From the NCBI GenBank assembly GCA_964480915.1, contig CAYZRS010000111.1, positions 1 to 9,643 of the forward strand: DNA of 9,643 bases. Direction: 5' to 3'. This DNA is from CAWGCE01 sp964480915 (GTDB lineage: Bacteria > Planctomycetota > Planctomycetia > Pirellulales > Pirellulaceae). How positions within the stretch are numbered: the stretch's first letter is position 1; every line of letters starts with the position of its first letter. The position numbers and the translations under genes were made by a program. The notes below the pieces were generated by a model that saw nothing but the letters and a program-made list of their open reading frames with translations, had not been told where the DNA came from and did no database searches. Shown here piece after piece: positions 7,701 through 9,643 of the stretch.

Positions 7701-9561
7701 CGCACGACAGTTTGTCGAATTGACTTGGTCGACGACTCAAGCGATCGATGCCGAGGATGTGCGACTGAATTTTGTGAATGATTTCTACGACCCGGCAAAT
7801 GGAATTGATTACAACGTCAAGATTGACCGCATCGAAATCAATGGCGTTGTCTATCAGACAGAAGATCCGAACGTTTTCTCAACCGGTACTTGGTTGCCGG
7901 CAGACGGTGTGACACCCGGCTTCCGGCAGAGCGAGATTCTGCACACGAATGGTTATTTCCAATTCGATGCGGCGCAAGCTGCGGTAGCTTTCACGGCGGC
8001 ACCTACGGCGCCGGTCCAAGCCAATGGATCATTCGGATCGACAGGGGCTGACGTTTTGGTGGCGCTAATCGACACGGGCATTGATCTCGATCACTCGCAA
8101 TTGGTGGCGAACCTTTGGACAAACTCGTTGGAAATTGCCGGTGACGGCATCGATAACGACGGAAATGGGTACGTCGACGATGTTCGTGGTTATGATTTCG
8201 TTGATCGCGATGCCAATCCGGATGATCTTCACGGGCATGGGACATTTATCGCGGGCGTCATGGGGGCGGCTCAAAATGGTACCGGCCTGAGTGGTATCGC
8301 CAGTGACATGCTGCTGATGCCGTTGCGAGCGCTGGGTGTCAACGGAACGGGATACTCGGGCGATGTGGCGGAAGCGATTCGCTACGCGGTCGACAATGGG
8401 GCTCAAGTGATCGCCTTGCCGATCGAGATCGAATACCAGCCAGAAATTGCAGCTGCGCTTGAATACGCAGCCAGCTTCGACGTTTTGATTGTGGCAGCCG
8501 CCGGCAACGGCGGAGATGAATCGCCCAATTATGTAGCGTCCCAAAGCGCCTTCTACGCGAACATCCTTTCGGCGGGGGCCCTCTCGCACGACGGTCTGCT
8601 CCTCACCGATTCGAATCGAGCCAGTGACACCGCAGCTGTTCAGTTGGATGCCTCTGGCAGGCAATTCGGAAATCTGCCGGGCGAGCAGTTCGGGACGTTC
8701 CAAGGCACCAGTATTGCCACCGGCACCCTGGCGGGCGCCGCGGCGCTGGTGGCCTCGGCCAACCCGGCTCTGTCCGCAGCCCAGATTCGCGAAGTGCTCG
8801 TCAGTAGCGCCACCGCGTCCGTGGACGGCAATTCGATGGGCTCATTGGATGCGGCTGCGGCCGTTGCACTTTCCGAACAGTTGGCCGAGGTGAAGGTCGT
8901 CATGCGGGGTCGCACGGCGAAACTCTATGGCTCTCACTTGGATGATGTCTTTGAAATCGATGTTGCCAATTCGACCGCTTCCGTTAATGGAGTCACGCTC
9001 GACATTCTTCCGACGACATCAAAGTTCACCGTCGTTGGTGGAGGTGGCAACGATGTTATTCGGTTGCAGGGGACGGAGGCTCAGGATCGAGTGAAGTGGC
9101 AGGCGGGTAGAGTGCAGCTTGCCACGAAGGGGGCTCGTGTCACCGCCACCGACTTTGCTTCCGCTCACGTCGACACGCGAGGCGGTAATGACACTTTGCA
9201 AGTCAAAGGTAGTTCTGGCGATGATGCATTGGTGATTGGACATGCCAGCGTCGTCTTCGCTACCCCGGCCGCCACGTTGGTCGCAACGGGCGTTGCGGAT
9301 GCCAAAGTTAAGGGCAGTCGCGGAAATGACTTGGCCTCGATTGTCGAGACGCATGTTGGTAGCGGTGCACAGAACGGCCATCGTGTTGCATGGCAGCAAA
9401 CCGACTTGAGCGTCAACGCGTCTCAATTCAGCGACTTCGAAACCATGAGCACGTTTGAGATGAGCCAGCTAGACGCTGCCGCCTGGCAAACGGTGGGACC
9501 GTATGCTCAGCGAGTCGCGCTGGAACTGTTGGCTTCGCTCGACCTGGATGAGTTGTTCTAG
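4747..9561 (+). CDS. Giant predicted extracellular protein: CBM60 - lamin tail - Ig - CotH kinase - lamin tail - CBM60 - S8 subtilase - RTX-like tail (1604 aa)
   Basis: Planctomycete surface or secreted protein. Residues 1-34 form a basic leader with the LEPR-type motif LEARTLLT (25-32); no ordinary hydrophobic signal core is seen. Domains: CBM60-like xylan-binding module (35-155); lamin-tail domain (164-318, VINEIHYNP start); Ig-like strand-rich segment (326-415); CotH kinase (428-775), with RIRGNFS (471-477), GVYRFQELYDG (552-562), NHMAISALMRHGD (631-643), NFY (648-650) and WDLD (665-668); D643 and D666 keep the 23-residue spacing of the two key Asp of Bacillus CotH (from memory); second lamin-tail domain (789-940); second CBM60-like module (946-1073); S8 protease (1101-1380) with Asp1109 (IDTG), His1164 (GHGT), Asn1254 (AAGN) and Ser1322 (GTS), plus a DGIDNDGNGYVDD acidic loop (1133-1145) probably binding calcium. 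The tail (1385-1604) has degenerate RTX-like GGGGND, RGGNDT, GSSGDD and GSRGND motifs. There is no I9 prodomain, dockerin, PEP-CTERM or LPxTG anchor. The substrates of kinase and protease are unknown. Apparently monocistronic. Confidence 0.93.
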   Translation: MNLRLRKANAHAGRAPAFEFDCERLEARTLLTTIQILAAGVTGQEVIDLEVNGAVVGSYGSLGTGAFDAQFVTLEYSTADVISANDVRIAFTNDLYDPQANIDRNVRIDAILLDGVRFETEASNVFSTGTWLPADGVTPGFRQNEFLHTNGYFQYAGGLLGPGSVVINEIHYNPGPDGVSDPDAEFVELFNPGGEAFDLSGASFVGFDLTFAAGTSLGAGQYAIVSPSIAIAQAEWGVTPIAEFAAGGISGGGETIQLIAADGVTVLDEVTYDDASPWPGAPDGNGPSLELVNPSFDNSVASNWGVSTPGPTPGAQNSIFAEEPAADITDITVTPGTPLPNQAFSISATIPGATTATLTYKINFGVDQTVAMTNIGGDVWSADVPGQAAGDLVRYRIDSDVAMAPFDGDTINYLGVVVSPTDVVDNTLPVFHWFVDPAEFQNLIENLRFTNTKIEAVVAYGDQVIDNATVRIRGNFSRNFDKLGFKFEMPDGYLLDMTPLAATPVDEFGIVSDFADATFTSAQIAWEVWNAETDSQTSSFFTRVEQNGDFYGVYRFQELYDGTWRDANGHGDDQFFQAEGGWETSNGWDQKEPDEEDFTDIDAARDILTAPSSPSKTAWLYENANVPAMINHMAISALMRHGDQSSQNFYAAKDGETGRWEHVEWDLDLAWRDAYEIRGSGTPFTTVEAVENSFMDSIWEVQEFRDMYWRRLDTLVEKYLSDDGLMNRRAELIDEIGATNTALEADRWDRLDISVNQFLVDEWQLAIDGRRAAFANEPRLPSSTNNDPNIVINELHYNSAGDDAEFIELYNNSSLSVDLSGWTIDGIGLTIPTGTVILPRWYVVFTDNDFQFREQTTTSNVFVGGQYSGGLSGGGETITLFDASGDLIDTVSYDDVGPWPTSPDGDGFTLSLIDPDLDNSLASSWVASDQINGTPGRANNVSTNTTISIFAAGTSTNEIVGLDVNGIRVADFELSDFGANVGDYDARQFVELTWSTTQAIDAEDVRLNFVNDFYDPANGIDYNVKIDRIEINGVVYQTEDPNVFSTGTWLPADGVTPGFRQSEILHTNGYFQFDAAQAAVAFTAAPTAPVQANGSFGSTGADVLVALIDTGIDLDHSQLVANLWTNSLEIAGDGIDNDGNGYVDDVRGYDFVDRDANPDDLHGHGTFIAGVMGAAQNGTGLSGIASDMLLMPLRALGVNGTGYSGDVAEAIRYAVDNGAQVIALPIEIEYQPEIAAALEYAASFDVLIVAAAGNGGDESPNYVASQSAFYANILSAGALSHDGLLLTDSNRASDTAAVQLDASGRQFGNLPGEQFGTFQGTSIATGTLAGAAALVASANPALSAAQIREVLVSSATASVDGNSMGSLDAAAAVALSEQLAEVKVVMRGRTAKLYGSHLDDVFEIDVANSTASVNGVTLDILPTTSKFTVVGGGGNDVIRLQGTEAQDRVKWQAGRVQLATKGARVTATDFASAHVDTRGGNDTLQVKGSSGDDALVIGHASVVFATPAATLVATGVADAKVKGSRGNDLASIVETHVGSGAQNGHRVAWQQTDLSVNASQFSDFETMSTFEMSQLDAAAWQTVGPYAQRVALELLASLDLDELF
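4849..5211 (+). repeat. First CBM60-like module (copy A of an intragenic duplication)
   Basis: Encodes residues 35-155 of the giant protein. Hallmarks are LEVNGAVVGSY (49-59), DVRIAFTNDLYDP (86-98) and FSTGTWLPADGVTPGFRQNE (126-145) followed by HTNGYFQY. This pattern is that of the calcium-dependent xylan-binding module CBM60; the VNG and FTNDxYDP segments would form the calcium and sugar site. Copy B lies at 7582-7965. Silent positions have diverged widely between the copies while the protein block is kept, so the duplication is old and under selection (inference). Confidence 0.8.
5236..5700 (+). repeat. First lamin-tail domain (copy A of an intragenic duplication)
   Basis: Residues 164-318. 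Starts with VINEIHYNPGPDG and contains DAEFVELFNPGG, a DLSG strand, GGISGGGETIQLI, VTYDDASPWPGAPDGNGPSLEL and ends in the GPTPGAQN loop, the standard bacterial lamin-tail (LTD) pattern, an Ig-fold thought to bind surfaces, DNA or polysaccharide in secreted proteins. It matches copy B through the SGGGET, YDD..PWP..PDG and DNS.AS.W blocks. Confidence 0.88.
7111..7566 (+). repeat. Second lamin-tail domain (copy B)
   Basis: Residues 789-940, starting NIVINELHYNSAGDDAEFIE and containing VDLSGW, LSGGGETITL, VSYDDVGPWPTSPDG and the terminal NGTPGRANN. It follows the CotH kinase directly, whereas copy A precedes it, so the kinase is bracketed by the two lamin-tail domains. Confidence 0.88.
7582..7965 (+). 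repeat. Second CBM60-like module (copy B)
   Basis: Residues 946-1073, with LDVNGIRVADF, DVRLNFVNDFYDP, IDRIEINGVVYQTEDPNVFS, then TGTWLPADGVTPGFRQSE and HTNGYFQF. Over the last 32 residues it differs from copy A at only a handful of positions. It is followed by an Ala/Pro-rich linker (about 1074-1100) that leads into the subtilase domain. Confidence 0.8.
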
Positions 9562-9568
9562 CGAGCGA

Positions 9569-9583
9569 GGTGGCGATTCCACC
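9569..9583 (+). terminator. Short hairpin just after the giant gene; weak terminator candidate
   Basis: GGTGG (9569-9573) pairs with CCACC (9579-9583) around a 5-nt loop, 7 nt after the stop codon. Only a GC- and T-mixed stretch (GCCTTGCTTTGCC) follows, so any intrinsic terminator would be weak. Nothing else is recognisable between 9562 and the window end. Confidence 0.3.
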
Positions 9584-9643
9584 GCCTTGCTTTGCCATCG
9601 CTTTGGTTGCACTGAAGGAAAGCATGACGAGCGAAAAGTGAGC

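Noticed and set aside
8143..8181. DGIDNDGNGYVDD read as a dockerin or EF-hand domain
   Set aside because: It is a single acidic loop between the catalytic Asp and His, a common calcium-binding insertion in planctomycete-type subtilases, and not a separate dockerin.
8065..8703. Open frame of 212 codons on the minus strand
   Set aside because: Antisense to the S8 protease domain with its catalytic residues; no motif of its own.

Overview
The window looks like a chromosomal segment of a planctomycete, probably of the Pirellula/Rhodopirellula kind. This is inferred from three things. The 1604-residue protein on the plus strand starts with the short basic leader and LEPR-type motif (here LEARTLLT) typical of secreted planctomycete proteins. 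It combines lamin-tail, CotH-kinase and calcium-binding modules in the style of that phylum. Most starts in the window also lack a clear Shine-Dalgarno sequence. No tRNA, rRNA, CRISPR array, transposase or phage gene is visible.

Left part (59-3383, minus strand): a likely three-gene transcription unit read right to left. The first gene is an 814-residue fusion of a class II CPD DNA photolyase with a renalase-like (COG3380-type) FAD-dependent amine oxidase. It is followed after 19 nt by a 119-residue protein, and after a further 135 nt by a 121-residue paralogue. The two small proteins share GHY, SPFQDR(I/V)YF and WLPT blocks and belong to no family I can name. A 14-bp imperfect hairpin (19-58) touches the stop codon of the last gene.

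Middle (3384-4746): a divergent intergenic region with a 15-nt tandem repeat, then a 290-residue polytopic membrane protein of unknown function on the plus strand, then a 295-nt spacer carrying short GC-rich hairpins and a candidate promoter.

Right part (4747-9561, plus strand): one giant predicted extracellular protein with a near mirror-symmetric architecture: CBM60-like, lamin-tail, Ig-like, CotH kinase, lamin-tail, CBM60-like, subtilisin-like S8 protease, then a tail with degenerate Gly/Asp-rich RTX-like motifs. Both the CotH aspartates and the S8 catalytic residues are present, so a protein kinase-like and a protease-like domain sit on one chain. This is the most unusual object in the window. 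The left operon (DNA repair and flavin redox) and the right gene (cell surface) have no evident functional link.
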